Positions 33,770 through 41,733 are shown, numbered from the stretch's first letter. The stretch: 48,946 nucleotides of DNA from Fusobacterium sp. (GCF_019012925.1 NZ_JAGIRL010000049.1:1-48946); one strand, 5' to 3'. Translations and numbers: made by a program. The notes: generated from the letters alone by a model not told the origin.

Positions 33770-34759
33770 TTGAAAGATGTCTACACCAATTTGATAAAGG
33801 TATATACAAAAAAGGGTGACTCAGGAGAAACAGGATTATTTGGAGGAAGTAGAATTTCCAAAGATAGTCTAAAAGTGGAGGCTTATGGCAGTATAGATGA
33901 AGCAGCAGCCTTTATAGGAGAAGCTAGAGCCAGATTAGAAGATAGGGAATTAAAAGATATTCTATATAAAATACAGGAAAAATTTTTAGTAGTAGGAGCT
34001 CATCTAGCTAGTGATAAAAAAGGGATAGGAAAGCTCAAAGAGAGTATAGAGGATAGTGATATTGAGGAGCTAGAAAGAGTGATAGATAAGTATTCTAAGA
34101 CACTACTTCCACTATATAAATTTATAATCCCTGGAGAGAGCATAGAGAGTGCAAGTTTACATATAGCTAGAACAGTAGTGAGAAGAAGTGAAAGACGAAT
34201 GGTAGCTCTAAAGGGAGAAGAGGGTATCGACCCAAGACTATTAAAATATGTAAATAGAGTATCAGATGTGTTATTTGTAATTTCCAGAGTAGTAGAAGAT
34301 AATATAAAAGTAAAAACAATTTCAAAAGTGATTTTAAATAATTTAAATATTGTTCAAAAAAGATTAAATTTAGAGAGTGCTAAAAAGATAGTAGAAGCAG
34401 GAGAGAAAAAAGCTAAGGAGTTAGGATTAGATTTTGTTATTGCAGTAGTGAGTAAAGATGGAAAACTTATCTTGGAAGCAAAGATGGATGAAGCTATTTT
34501 TGCAAGTATAGATATAGCCTTTAAAAAAGCTTATACAGCAGCAGCTTTAAAAATAGCTACCTCTGATTTAACAGAATTAACTAAACCAACAGGATCACTA
34601 TATGGACTACAAAATGATAGTAGATATATAGTTTTTGGTGGCGGTGAACTACTGAAGATAGATGGAGAGATAGTTGGAGCAGTAGGAGTCAGTGGTGGAA
34701 GTGTTGAAGAGGATACAGCAGTAGCCAAAGCTTGTGTTGAAGCTTTTGAGAAGATATAG
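33770..34759 (+). CDS. pduO: PduO-type cob(I)alamin adenosyltransferase fused to a GlcG/HbpS-like domain
   Basis: Makes adenosylcobalamin from cob(I)alamin and ATP for the diol dehydratase. The 329 residues comprise an adenosyltransferase domain (about 1-175) with KVYTKKGDSGETGLFGGSRI (ATP-binding) and RTVVRRSERRMVAL, YVNRVSDVLFVISRV, then a C-terminal DUF336/HbpS-like domain (about 185-329) ending GAVGVSGGSVEEDTAVAKAC. This is the known PduO architecture; the C-terminal domain can bind heme and cobalamin in homologues. The GTG codons at 33758/33761 are inside AGGTGGTGA, so TTG 33770 is the preferred start. Confidence 0.92.
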   Translation: MKDVYTNLIKVYTKKGDSGETGLFGGSRISKDSLKVEAYGSIDEAAAFIGEARARLEDRELKDILYKIQEKFLVVGAHLASDKKGIGKLKESIEDSDIEELERVIDKYSKTLLPLYKFIIPGESIESASLHIARTVVRRSERRMVALKGEEGIDPRLLKYVNRVSDVLFVISRVVEDNIKVKTISKVILNNLNIVQKRLNLESAKKIVEAGEKKAKELGLDFVIAVVSKDGKLILEAKMDEAIFASIDIAFKKAYTAAALKIATSDLTELTKPTGSLYGLQNDSRYIVFGGGELLKIDGEIVGAVGVSGGSVEEDTAVAKACVEAFEKI

Positions 34760-34768
34760 GAGGAAAAG

Positions 34769-36175
34769 ATGAATATAGATGCAAACAATATGGAAACAGT
34801 AGTTAATTTAATAATGAAAGAGCTTAATAAGCTAAATCTTGAAGGAGATAATACAGTTTGTTGTGGAAAAAATGGAGTGTTTCACAGTGTTGAGGAGGCA
34901 GTAGCAGCAGCTAAAAAGGCTCAAAGAGAGCTATTTGATTCAAGATTGGAAGTTAGAGATAAGATAATAAAATCAATAAGAGAGCATCTAGCAAAATATG
35001 TTCAAGAGTTAGCAGAATTGGGAGTAGCTGAAACTGGAATGGGAAGAGTGTATGACAAGGCTCTAAAACATCAAGTTACAATAGAAAAAACACCAGGAGT
35101 TGAAGACTTGAGAGCATTTGCTTTTAGTGGTGATGATGGATTAACAGTTTTAGAATTAACTCCATATGGGGTAATAGGAGCAATAACTCCTTCAACAAAT
35201 CCAAGTGAAACAATACTATGTAACTCAATAGGAATGATAGCAGCTGGAAATGCTGTAGTTTTCGCTCCACATCCAGGAGCAAAGAAAACATCTTTAAGAG
35301 CAGTAGAGCTTGTAAATGAAGCTATAAGATTAGCAGGAGGACCAGAAAACTTAGTGGTAACTATTGATGAGCCAAGTATAGAGAATACAAATAAATTGAT
35401 GGCTCACCCAGATGTTAAGATGCTAGTTGCAACTGGAGGACCAGGTGTAGTAAAAAGTGTAATGTCTAGTGGAAAGAAAGCTATTGGAGCTGGAGCTGGA
35501 AATCCACCAGTATTAGTAGATGAAACAGCAGATATAGAAAAGGCTGCAAGAGATATAGTAGCAGGATGTAGTTTTGACAACAACCTTCCTTGTATAGCTG
35601 AAAAAGAGGTAGTGGCTGTAGACTCAATTACAGATTATTTAATATTTGAGATGCAAAAAAATGGTGCATATTTAATAAAAGATGAGGAACAAATAAAAAA
35701 ATTGGCAGAGATAACATTAAAAAATGGAGAACCTAACAGAAAATATGTGGGAAGAGATGCTAAAGTTATACTAAAAGATATAGGAATAGAAGTTGGAGAT
35801 GAAGTTAGAGTAATCATAATGGAGACTTGCAAAAAACATGTTTTTGCAGTTAAAGAGATGTTGATGCCTATTCTTCCAATTATAAGAGTCAAAGATGCTT
35901 GGGAAGGAATAGAAGTTTCTAAGGAGTTAGAGCATGGCTTAAGACACACTTCAATGATACACTCAAAAAATATAGATGTATTAACAAAATATGCAAGAGA
36001 GATGGAGACAACTATTTTAGTTAAAAATGGACCTTCATATGCAGGAATAGGAGTAGGTGGAGAGGGACATACTACATTTACTATAGCAGGACCTACTGGA
36101 GAGGGATTAACTTCTGCAAAAAGCTTTGCTAGAAATAGAAGATGTGTTCTTGTTGGAGGACTTTCAATAAAATAG
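34769..36175 (+). CDS. pduP: CoA-acylating propionaldehyde dehydrogenase
   Basis: Oxidises propionaldehyde to propionyl-CoA with NAD+ inside the shell. The 468 residues begin with the lumen-targeting helix (NNMETVVNLIMKELNKLNLE) and have the aldehyde dehydrogenase fold with TPYGVIGAITPSTNPSETI, VATGGPGVVKSVMSSGKKAI and the catalytic cysteine in CSFDNNLPCIAEKEVV (about residue 269 or 277). It ends GPTGEGLTSAKSFARNRRCV. AGGAGGAAAAG precedes the ATG. Confidence 0.96.
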   Translation: MNIDANNMETVVNLIMKELNKLNLEGDNTVCCGKNGVFHSVEEAVAAAKKAQRELFDSRLEVRDKIIKSIREHLAKYVQELAELGVAETGMGRVYDKALKHQVTIEKTPGVEDLRAFAFSGDDGLTVLELTPYGVIGAITPSTNPSETILCNSIGMIAAGNAVVFAPHPGAKKTSLRAVELVNEAIRLAGGPENLVVTIDEPSIENTNKLMAHPDVKMLVATGGPGVVKSVMSSGKKAIGAGAGNPPVLVDETADIEKAARDIVAGCSFDNNLPCIAEKEVVAVDSITDYLIFEMQKNGAYLIKDEEQIKKLAEITLKNGEPNRKYVGRDAKVILKDIGIEVGDEVRVIIMETCKKHVFAVKEMLMPILPIIRVKDAWEGIEVSKELEHGLRHTSMIHSKNIDVLTKYAREMETTILVKNGPSYAGIGVGGEGHTTFTIAGPTGEGLTSAKSFARNRRCVLVGGLSIK

Positions 36176-36192
36176 AAAAAATTTGAGTTTTG

Positions 36193-36222
36193 ATAGGAAG
36201 GATGAAGTTTTCATCCTTCTAT
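36193..36222 (+). promoter_or_regulatory. Intercistronic stem-loop between pduP and pduT
   Basis: GAAGGATGAA and TTCATCCTTC form a perfect 10-bp stem, extended by ATAG/CTAT with a bulged G. ACCAAAATTT follows, with no T-run. This is the second hairpin of its kind in the operon. Confidence 0.68.
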
Positions 36223-36247
36223 ACCAAAATTTGAAAGGAGGACATGG

Positions 36248-36805
36248 ATGAAAAAAACACTTTTACTTTTAGAATTTAGGAGTATAGGGACAGGATTTGT
36301 ATTTTTAGATGAGATTACTAAAAATTTTAATGTAGATATAGAAAGAGTGGGTATCCTATGTCCAGGAAAATATATGATAGTATGTAGTGGATTACAGGGT
36401 GAAATTGTATCCCTAGATAATTATCTTGAAGAGCTAAAGTCAAAATATTCAGATAAAAATATAAGCAAAATAGTTGTCAGTGGAGTGAGTATCAGTATTT
36501 TAGGAAAGTTAAATAGGGCTATAAAATATGAAGACAAGGTTAGAAGTTTGGGGTTAATAGAGTTTTCAAACAGTATTAGAGCTATTGAGATAGGAGATTT
36601 TTTAGAAGATGAGAGTCCAGTTGAGATTATAACAATTAGAGCTGGAGTTGGAATGTTTGATAAGGGTGTTGTTTTATTTGAAGGGGACACATCAGCAGTA
36701 AAAAATGCAATTGAGAGAGTAAAAAGTAGAGGGATAAAAGAGTTGGTAAGTGCAGAATCTATAAACTCACCTTCTGAAAATTTTTTAAAGAGCTTTAAAA
36801 TCTAA
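36248..36805 (+). CDS. pduT: Divergent tandem-BMC shell protein with conserved cluster cysteine (PduT-like)
   Basis: 185 residues, the size of PduT, with two degenerate BMC folds (about 3-85 and 97-175; the second starts RSLGLIEFSNSIRAIEIGDF). The first contains ICPGK-like LCPGKYMIVCSG with the cysteine at residue 38, the same number as the [4Fe-4S] ligand at the pore of Salmonella PduT. The rest is strongly diverged, and the hallmark ARP/PRPH ends are absent. A redox conduit through the shell is therefore plausible, but its usual partner PduS is not in the window. GAAAGGAGGACATGG supplies the ribosome site. Confidence 0.78.
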   Translation: MKKTLLLLEFRSIGTGFVFLDEITKNFNVDIERVGILCPGKYMIVCSGLQGEIVSLDNYLEELKSKYSDKNISKIVVSGVSISILGKLNRAIKYEDKVRSLGLIEFSNSIRAIEIGDFLEDESPVEIITIRAGVGMFDKGVVLFEGDTSAVKNAIERVKSRGIKELVSAESINSPSENFLKSFKI

Positions 36806-36825
36806 GGAAAGAATGGAGAGAGTAT

Positions 36826-37653
36826 ATGGATTTAAATAGAGTAAATGAGTACATTAAAAGATTTGATCAAGTTATAGATAAACCAATTTTAGATTTTGAT
36901 AAGAGCGAATTTTATGTTGGTGTAGACTTAGGAACTGCTAATATTGTCATGAGTGTTGTAGATAAAGATGGAAATCCAGTAGCTGGTGAAGTTTATCAAT
37001 CTTCAGTGGTAAAAGATGGAATAGTGGTTGATTTTGTTGGAGCAATAAGAATAGTAAGAGAGATGAAGGCAAGATTAGAGGAGAGATTGGGGATTGAGAT
37101 AACAAAGGGATATACAGCAATTCCACCAGGAGTAGAGAGTGGGAGTGTAAAAGCTATAGTGAATGTTATTGATTCTGCTGAAATAGATGTAGAAAAGGTA
37201 GTAGATGAACCAACAGCAGCAGCACAAGTTTTAAAAATAAAAAATGGTGCAGTAGTAGATGTAGGTGGAGGAACAACAGGTATAAGTGTGATAAAAGATG
37301 GAGAGGTGATATTTACAGCTGATGAGCCTACTGGTGGTACACATATGTCATTGGTATTAGCTGGAAATTATGGGATAACTTTTTCTGAGGCTGAAGAGTT
37401 GAAAAAAGATAGTTCAAGAGAGAGGGAGATCTTTCCAATAATAAGACCAGTAGTTGAAAAAATGGCTCATATAGTAAAAAGATTCCTACAAGATTTTGAT
37501 GTGGAAGATGTCTATATAGTTGGAGGAGCTTGTACATTTACAGAGTTTGAAGAGGTTTTTAGAAAGGAATTAAAGAAAAATATCATAAAAACATATAAAC
37601 CATTATTAGTAACACCACTAGGAATAGCTTTAACAGGGTTAGAGATACAATAA
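36826..37653 (+). CDS. eutJ: EutJ-like Hsp70-family chaperone of the microcompartment
   Basis: 275 residues with actin/Hsp70-type ATPase motifs: FYVGVDLGTANIVMSVVDKD (about 28-47), VVDEPTAAAQVL and AVVDVGGGTTGISVIKDG, and VYIVGGACTFTEFEEVFR near the C-terminus. It matches the EutJ family of ethanolamine-type loci, which is thought to act as a chaperone for compartment enzymes. Here it sits between pduT and pduF, and no ethanolamine genes (eutBC) are nearby. The start codon (ATG 36826) follows a weak site, GGAGAGTAT. Confidence 0.88.
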   Translation: MDLNRVNEYIKRFDQVIDKPILDFDKSEFYVGVDLGTANIVMSVVDKDGNPVAGEVYQSSVVKDGIVVDFVGAIRIVREMKARLEERLGIEITKGYTAIPPGVESGSVKAIVNVIDSAEIDVEKVVDEPTAAAQVLKIKNGAVVDVGGGTTGISVIKDGEVIFTADEPTGGTHMSLVLAGNYGITFSEAEELKKDSSREREIFPIIRPVVEKMAHIVKRFLQDFDVEDVYIVGGACTFTEFEEVFRKELKKNIIKTYKPLLVTPLGIALTGLEIQ

Positions 37654-37671
37654 TCTATTAGGAGGTAAAGT

Positions 37672-38427
37672 ATGAATGTTTATTTGGCAGAATTTATTGG
37701 AACAGCAATGGTAACTGCTTTTGGGGGAGGAGTTGTAGCCAATGTTGTTTTGACAAAATCAAAGGCAAAAGATGCTGGTTGGATGGTAATAACAACAGGT
37801 TGGGCATTGGGAATAGCTGTGGCAGTATATACTGTAGGTTGGGTGAGTGGAGCTCATCTTAATCCAGCTGTGACTATAGCCTTAGCAACTATAGGAGCTT
37901 TAGATTTACAGTTTGTACCTGGGTATATAATAGCTCAATTATTAGGGGCAATGTTTGGAAGTCTATTGATGTTTTTAGCTTATAAAAAGCATTTTGATGA
38001 GGAAACTGATTCAGGAGCATTATTAGCGATCTTTTGTACAGGTCCTGCTATAAGAGATTATCTGTGGAATACTGTTACTGAGGTAATAGCAACAGCAATA
38101 TTTATATTTTCAATCTTAGGATTAGGAAATTCACATAATACTTTAGTTGAATTTACTCTTTCAAATGGAGATAAGGCAACAGGAAGTATTGGAATTTTAG
38201 GAGCATTATTAGTTGGATTTTTAGTGTGGGCTATGGGACTTTGTTTTGGTGGACCAACAGGATATGCTCTAAACCCAGCAAGAGATCTAGGACCAAGAAT
38301 TATGCACGCCTTATTACCTATAAGACATAAAGGGGGATCAGATTGGGGCTACTCTTTAGTACCAATAGTTGGACCTATCCTTGGAGGGGTAATAGGAGCT
38401 TTAGTATATCAAGCTTTATTTAGTTAA
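37672..38427 (+). CDS. pduF: Propanediol diffusion facilitator (MIP/aquaglyceroporin family)
   Basis: Channel for uptake of 1,2-propanediol or glycerol. The 251 residues have six hydrophobic segments and the two half-helix motifs of the family, SGAHLNPAVTIALA (about 60-73) and GYALNPARDLGPRIMHA (about 198-214); the Asp after the second NPAR marks the glycerol-facilitator subgroup. AGGAGGTAAAGT precedes ATG 37672. It is the last gene of the pdu operon and is followed by a hairpin terminator. Confidence 0.95.
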   Translation: MNVYLAEFIGTAMVTAFGGGVVANVVLTKSKAKDAGWMVITTGWALGIAVAVYTVGWVSGAHLNPAVTIALATIGALDLQFVPGYIIAQLLGAMFGSLLMFLAYKKHFDEETDSGALLAIFCTGPAIRDYLWNTVTEVIATAIFIFSILGLGNSHNTLVEFTLSNGDKATGSIGILGALLVGFLVWAMGLCFGGPTGYALNPARDLGPRIMHALLPIRHKGGSDWGYSLVPIVGPILGGVIGALVYQALFS

Positions 38428-38442
38428 GATATTTGAAAAAAT

Positions 38443-38476
38443 GGGAGTTTTCAAAAATTTGAAAGCTCCTATTTTC
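38443..38476 (+). terminator. Terminator at the end of the pdu operon
   Basis: GGAGTTTTCAAA and TTTGAAAGCTCC (one G-U pair) form a 12-bp stem, followed by TATTTTCAGTTTT, a modest T-run. Confidence 0.72.
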
Positions 38477-38567
38477 AGTTTTAGTGGCTATATGTTTTGT
38501 ATCATAATAATTTTATCAAAAGGAATTTTTTTATTTACTTTTTTTCTTTTCTATTATATACTATACT

Positions 38568-38573
38568 TATAAT
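38568..38573 (+). promoter_or_regulatory. Candidate -10 box of the toxin-antitoxin promoter
   Basis: TATAAT lies 29 bp before the antitoxin start. CTATAC occurs on both sides (38561-38566 and at about 38580), so antitoxin autorepression at this spot is conceivable. No convincing -35 is seen. Confidence 0.45.
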
Positions 38574-38601
38574 ACACACTATACATATGAGGAGGTATAT
38601 T

Positions 38602-38886
38602 ATGGGAATTGCTCTAAGAAAAAATATTACTTTATCAGAAGAAGAAAACCAAATCATTCAAGATTTTTGTAAAAAAATAGGAAAATCTTTTTCTGAAGTG
38701 ATGAGAACAGCAACTCTTAATTATATAAAAGAAACTGAAAAACAGGATCTAGCTCAATTCTTAGCTAATAATTGTGAATACGTAGATAGCAAAGAGCAAG
38801 ATGAAATTGATGAATTAATGAAAAAATTAGAAAATGATACTGATGAGGGTAGGGAGATTTCTTTAGATGAGTTATTACAATTATAA
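38602..38886 (+). CDS. RelB-like ribbon-helix-helix antitoxin
   Basis: 94 residues. The N-terminus (IALRKNITLSEEENQIIQDF, then CKKIGKSFSEVMRTATLNYI) is a ribbon-helix-helix DNA-binding fold; the acidic C-terminal half (DSKEQDEIDELMKKLENDTD) is the likely toxin-neutralising part. The open frame extends upstream to 38497, but ATG 38602 has GAGGAGGTATATT in front. It overlaps the toxin gene by 20 nt, as expected for a type II toxin-antitoxin operon. Confidence 0.82.
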   Translation: MGIALRKNITLSEEENQIIQDFCKKIGKSFSEVMRTATLNYIKETEKQDLAQFLANNCEYVDSKEQDEIDELMKKLENDTDEGREISLDELLQL

Positions 38887-39151
38887 GGTTCTATATAAAA
38901 AGAGTGCTGAAAAATTTTTAATGTCTAATAAAATTGAAGGATTAAGGTTTTACAAGGCTTTTAAAGAATTGACTGAAAGTAATGAGAATGTAAAAAAATA
39001 TAATATTAAAAAATACCATTGTTCTAATGACTATACCTATAGATTAAGAATTGGAAGTAATAGAGCTCTATTTGAAGTTCATCAAGATAAAATTGTAGTT
39101 ATAGTATTAGATATAGGAAGTCGTGGAGACATTTATAAAAAAGGTAAATAA
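38867..39151 (+). CDS. RelE/ParE-family toxin
   Basis: 94 residues with the RelE pattern: YKVLYKKSAEKFLMSNKIEG, then KKYHCSNDYTYRLRIGSNRA and VVIVLDIGSRGDIYKK. Members are usually ribosome-dependent mRNA interferases or gyrase poisons; which applies is not clear. It is translationally coupled to the antitoxin gene. The pair sits directly after the pdu operon and before a transposon remnant, a region that looks like accessory DNA. Confidence 0.82.
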   Translation: MSYYNYKVLYKKSAEKFLMSNKIEGLRFYKAFKELTESNENVKKYNIKKYHCSNDYTYRLRIGSNRALFEVHQDKIVVIVLDIGSRGDIYKKGK

Positions 39152-39216
39152 AAAACTCTAATTAAAAAGATTCTTTGTCAAATAGTATTGATAAGTAAAA
39201 CAAAATAAAATTTCAA

Positions 39217-39480
39217 TGAGGCTTTAGCAATTTATTAAAAAAATTACTAAGGTCTCTTTGTATAAAGATAACCACTTGCTAAGCGAGTGGTTTAAAGAAG
39301 CCGGAAGGCTATGCATAGACAAAAAAATCTCCTTTGATATAATAAAGTTAGGTTTGCTGACCAATTAAATTAAGCAAAAGAGGATATCATACATATGTTA
39401 GTAAGTATTCTACCAAAATTAAGTGTATCAAGTTTTATGGGTTATTTAAAAGGAAAAAGTTCAATAACCAATCGCTTGAA
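39217..39480 (+). mobile_element. Decayed IS200/IS605-type element
   Basis: This gene-free stretch (39152-39783) holds structured DNA and a transposase scrap. The structures are an imperfect long hairpin (GAGGCTTTAGCAATT against AATTACTAAGGTCTC, 39217-39256) and a clean one, AACCACTTGC/GCGAGTGGTT (39272-39294), followed by GCCGGAAGGCTATGCATAGAC, split after GGCT. Subterminal hairpins of this sort mark IS200/IS605 ends, whose transposases recognise hairpins and not inverted repeats. The scrap of transposase at 39377 confirms the family. Most of the element is deleted. Confidence 0.58.
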
Positions 39481-39544
39481 AAGTTTGAACTTGAAAAAGA
39501 GTAAATTTTATATTATAATTAAAAATATTAATAATAGGAGTTTC
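39377..39544 (+). pseudogene. tnpA: Fragment of an IS200-type Y1 transposase (tnpA)
   Basis: The frame reads KEDIIHMLVSILPKLSVSSF then MGYLKGKSS, which matches the TnpA core around the HUH motif and the conserved KLSVSSFMGYLKGKSS stretch. After KGKSS the frame diverges and stops at about 39544. The upstream part of the gene, the catalytic Tyr region and the C-terminus are missing, and the first HUH histidine position reads Ile. It is clearly non-functional. Confidence 0.72.
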
Positions 39545-39783
39545 TAGGTTATGACTAAAAAAAATTAGAGAGTTACTAATAACAGAAGGAGAGTTTATCC
39601 AAAAGGAAGAGTTGGAGTGAATAGTAATCCTAGATTTAGATATCAACATTATAAAACTAATAGTGTTGGAAGTACTCAAGAGGATTTTGTTTAAATTTAC
39701 TAGAAGCTTTATTATATTATAGATAAAATACTGTATTTGAAGGAAAAATATAATTTATTAAAATAATATTTTGGGGGAGTTTT

Positions 39784-40242
39784 ATGAAAAGAGTTTATAT
39801 AATGTTAGTGTTAGTTTTATTTCTTTTAGTAGGTTGTTCCAATACTCTAATAAGAACAGAATTTTTGACAAATAATAAAAATTTAGTTAAAATAGAAGTT
39901 ACTCAAGAAAAATTAGGTCTTTTAGATAAAGGAATAGGATTAATTATAGAAAATCTAACAAATGAGGTCTTGGAAATAGATTGGAACTCTTCTAGTTTGG
40001 ATGGAGATTCTGTTATTATAAGTGGGCAGTTATACAGTCAAAGAAATACTTTGTTACCAAAGACAGTTTTAGCTCCGTACTCAAAAACTACAAAATCTAT
40101 AAATAAGACAAGTAATATTGATGATTTCTGGGTAGAGGGGGGAGAAAAAGCACTTGAACTTCCAGTTAAACTTGTATTACATATAACAGTAAATAAGAAA
40201 GAAGAATATGTAATTTTGAATCTTATTGAAAAAATAAAATAA
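39784..40242 (+). CDS. Putative lipoprotein of unknown function
   Basis: 152 residues with a lipoprotein signal: MKRVYIMLVLVLFLLVGC, lipobox LVGC, lipidated Cys18. The mature part is mostly beta-strand-like (LGLLDKGIGLIIENLTNEVL, then EIDWNSSSLDGDSVIISGQL) and no family is recognised. GGGGGAGTTTT precedes the ATG. It stands alone between the transposon remnant and a terminator. Confidence 0.75.
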   Translation: MKRVYIMLVLVLFLLVGCSNTLIRTEFLTNNKNLVKIEVTQEKLGLLDKGIGLIIENLTNEVLEIDWNSSSLDGDSVIISGQLYSQRNTLLPKTVLAPYSKTTKSINKTSNIDDFWVEGGEKALELPVKLVLHITVNKKEEYVILNLIEKIK

Positions 40243-40247
40243 TAGTG

Positions 40248-40296
40248 GAGGTTGCAAATCAGTAGTTAAAAATTATTAGTTTGCAACCTTCTTTTA
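40248..40296. terminator. Terminator between the lipoprotein and AAA+ ATPase genes
   Basis: AGGTTGCAAA (40249-40258) and TTTGCAACCT (40280-40289) form a perfect 10-bp stem with a 21-nt A/T-rich loop, followed by TCTTTTAT. The convergent ATPase gene ends at 40309, so it may serve both. Confidence 0.68.
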
Positions 40297-40308
40297 TATT
40301 AGATATTA

Positions 40309-41676
40309 TCAAAAATCAGAAAGTATAATTGTTTTATCTTTTTGACTTAGAGCTATCAAATCTTCACTAAATCCTTCTTTAGAAAATAGGATAAAATACT
40401 CTTTTCTACTATTGTTGTTCCAGTTTACTTTTTTACTCTTTTCTTTCAATGAAAATAAGACACTTAAACCTACTTTTTTATTACTCCACTTACATTCACC
40501 AAAAATTATATCTTTATCACCCAATGCAACAATATCAATCTCCTCATTATTGTTCCACCATCTTCCAAGTTTTTTTATAGGGAATGGAATTTGTAAATTA
40601 CTGAATAAAGTTTCTCTAGCCAATTCCTCATATATTTTAGATACCCAAAGATTAAATTCATTTTTAATTTTATCTAGAGGATAGGTTAAATTTTCGATTT
40701 CTAAATAACTTTGATAAGGATAAACATAGCTAAACCAAAATTTCAAATAGTTATCTTTAATTTTATATAATCCTTTTTTACTATTTTCTAAATTTTCGGT
40801 AACAGGAACTTCCTTTTCTAATATATCTAAATCTATTAATTTAGTAATATAAGGTGTTATTCCATTTGAATTTAATTCAAGATTAGAGCAGATAGAAGAT
40901 AGCTTAGTATTTCCTGAAGCTATAGAATTTAATATAGAAAAATATCTTGATAAATCATTAATCTCCTCTTGAAGTAAAAATTTTGGTTCTGAATACAGGA
41001 AGTTATCTTTATTAAAAATATTATTCTCTATATTCCACAGAGGAGATTCGGTTTTATCAAATTCTAAAATGTATTTTGGAATTCCACCAGTTATTGAGTA
41101 AAATTCAATACGTTCTTTTTTTGATTTATTTTCAAAGAAATCTTTATAGTATTCAAAAGTAATAGGTTGAAGCTTTATTTGAGCTGTTCTTCTTCCATAG
41201 AGAGGACTATCATAGGATAGAACCTCAGAATACATCATAGAAATTAAAGAACCGCACAGAATAACCATAATATTTTTATGACACATTTTTTCATCATATA
41301 TTCTCTGAAATATAGAGGAAAACCCCTTATTTACAGAACATAGATATTGAAATTCATCTATAACTAGAATAAATTTTTCATCATCTCTAATTTTATTTAT
41401 AAAATAGTCAAAAATTGTGTCCCAGTCATTAATTTCTATTTTTTTTAAAAATTCATCTTTAAAATATTCTGCCAATTGCTTTTTAAATCTACTAATTTGA
41501 AGTGATTCATTTTGTTTGTCAGCAAAAAAATAAAAAGCATTTTTATCTTTTATAAATTCTTTTATAAGTGTAGTTTTTCCTGTTCTTCTTCTTCCATATA
41601 AAACAACAAAACTTTTTTCTCGAGTATATTCTTTTTCTAAGGTAGCCATCTCTCTTTTTCTGTTAATAAATTTCAT
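40309..41676 (-). CDS. Archaeal-type AAA+ ATPase with DUF234 nuclease-like domain
   Basis: 455 residues. The N-terminal ATPase domain has Walker A YGRRRTGKTTLIKEF (about 27-41), Walker B FILVIDEFQYL (about 109) and the family's VILCGSLISMMYSEVLSYDSP, split here after SMMYSE, with SPLYGRR; a helix-turn-helix region follows (SSICSNLELNSNGITPYITK), then a C-terminal DUF234 region with EIDIVALGDKDIIFGECKW, a PD-(D/E)xK-like motif. Such proteins are widespread in anaerobes and archaea as single genes; their function is not established. No partner gene is visible. Confidence 0.85.
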   Translation of the reverse strand: MKFINRKREMATLEKEYTREKSFVVLYGRRRTGKTTLIKEFIKDKNAFYFFADKQNESLQISRFKKQLAEYFKDEFLKKIEINDWDTIFDYFINKIRDDEKFILVIDEFQYLCSVNKGFSSIFQRIYDEKMCHKNIMVILCGSLISMMYSEVLSYDSPLYGRRTAQIKLQPITFEYYKDFFENKSKKERIEFYSITGGIPKYILEFDKTESPLWNIENNIFNKDNFLYSEPKFLLQEEINDLSRYFSILNSIASGNTKLSSICSNLELNSNGITPYITKLIDLDILEKEVPVTENLENSKKGLYKIKDNYLKFWFSYVYPYQSYLEIENLTYPLDKIKNEFNLWVSKIYEELARETLFSNLQIPFPIKKLGRWWNNNEEIDIVALGDKDIIFGECKWSNKKVGLSVLFSLKEKSKKVNWNNNSRKEYFILFSKEGFSEDLIALSQKDKTIILSDF

Positions 41677-41733
41677 TTTATCACCTCGAAAATTATATTC
41701 TACTATATTATACCACTTTAATAAATATAATTC

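Noticed and set aside
39550..39694. Possible small gene following the transposase fragment
   Set aside because: All plus-strand frames have internal stops (for example after KEELE) and no recognisable product; the minus-strand 72-codon frame has no start context. It is treated as decayed DNA.
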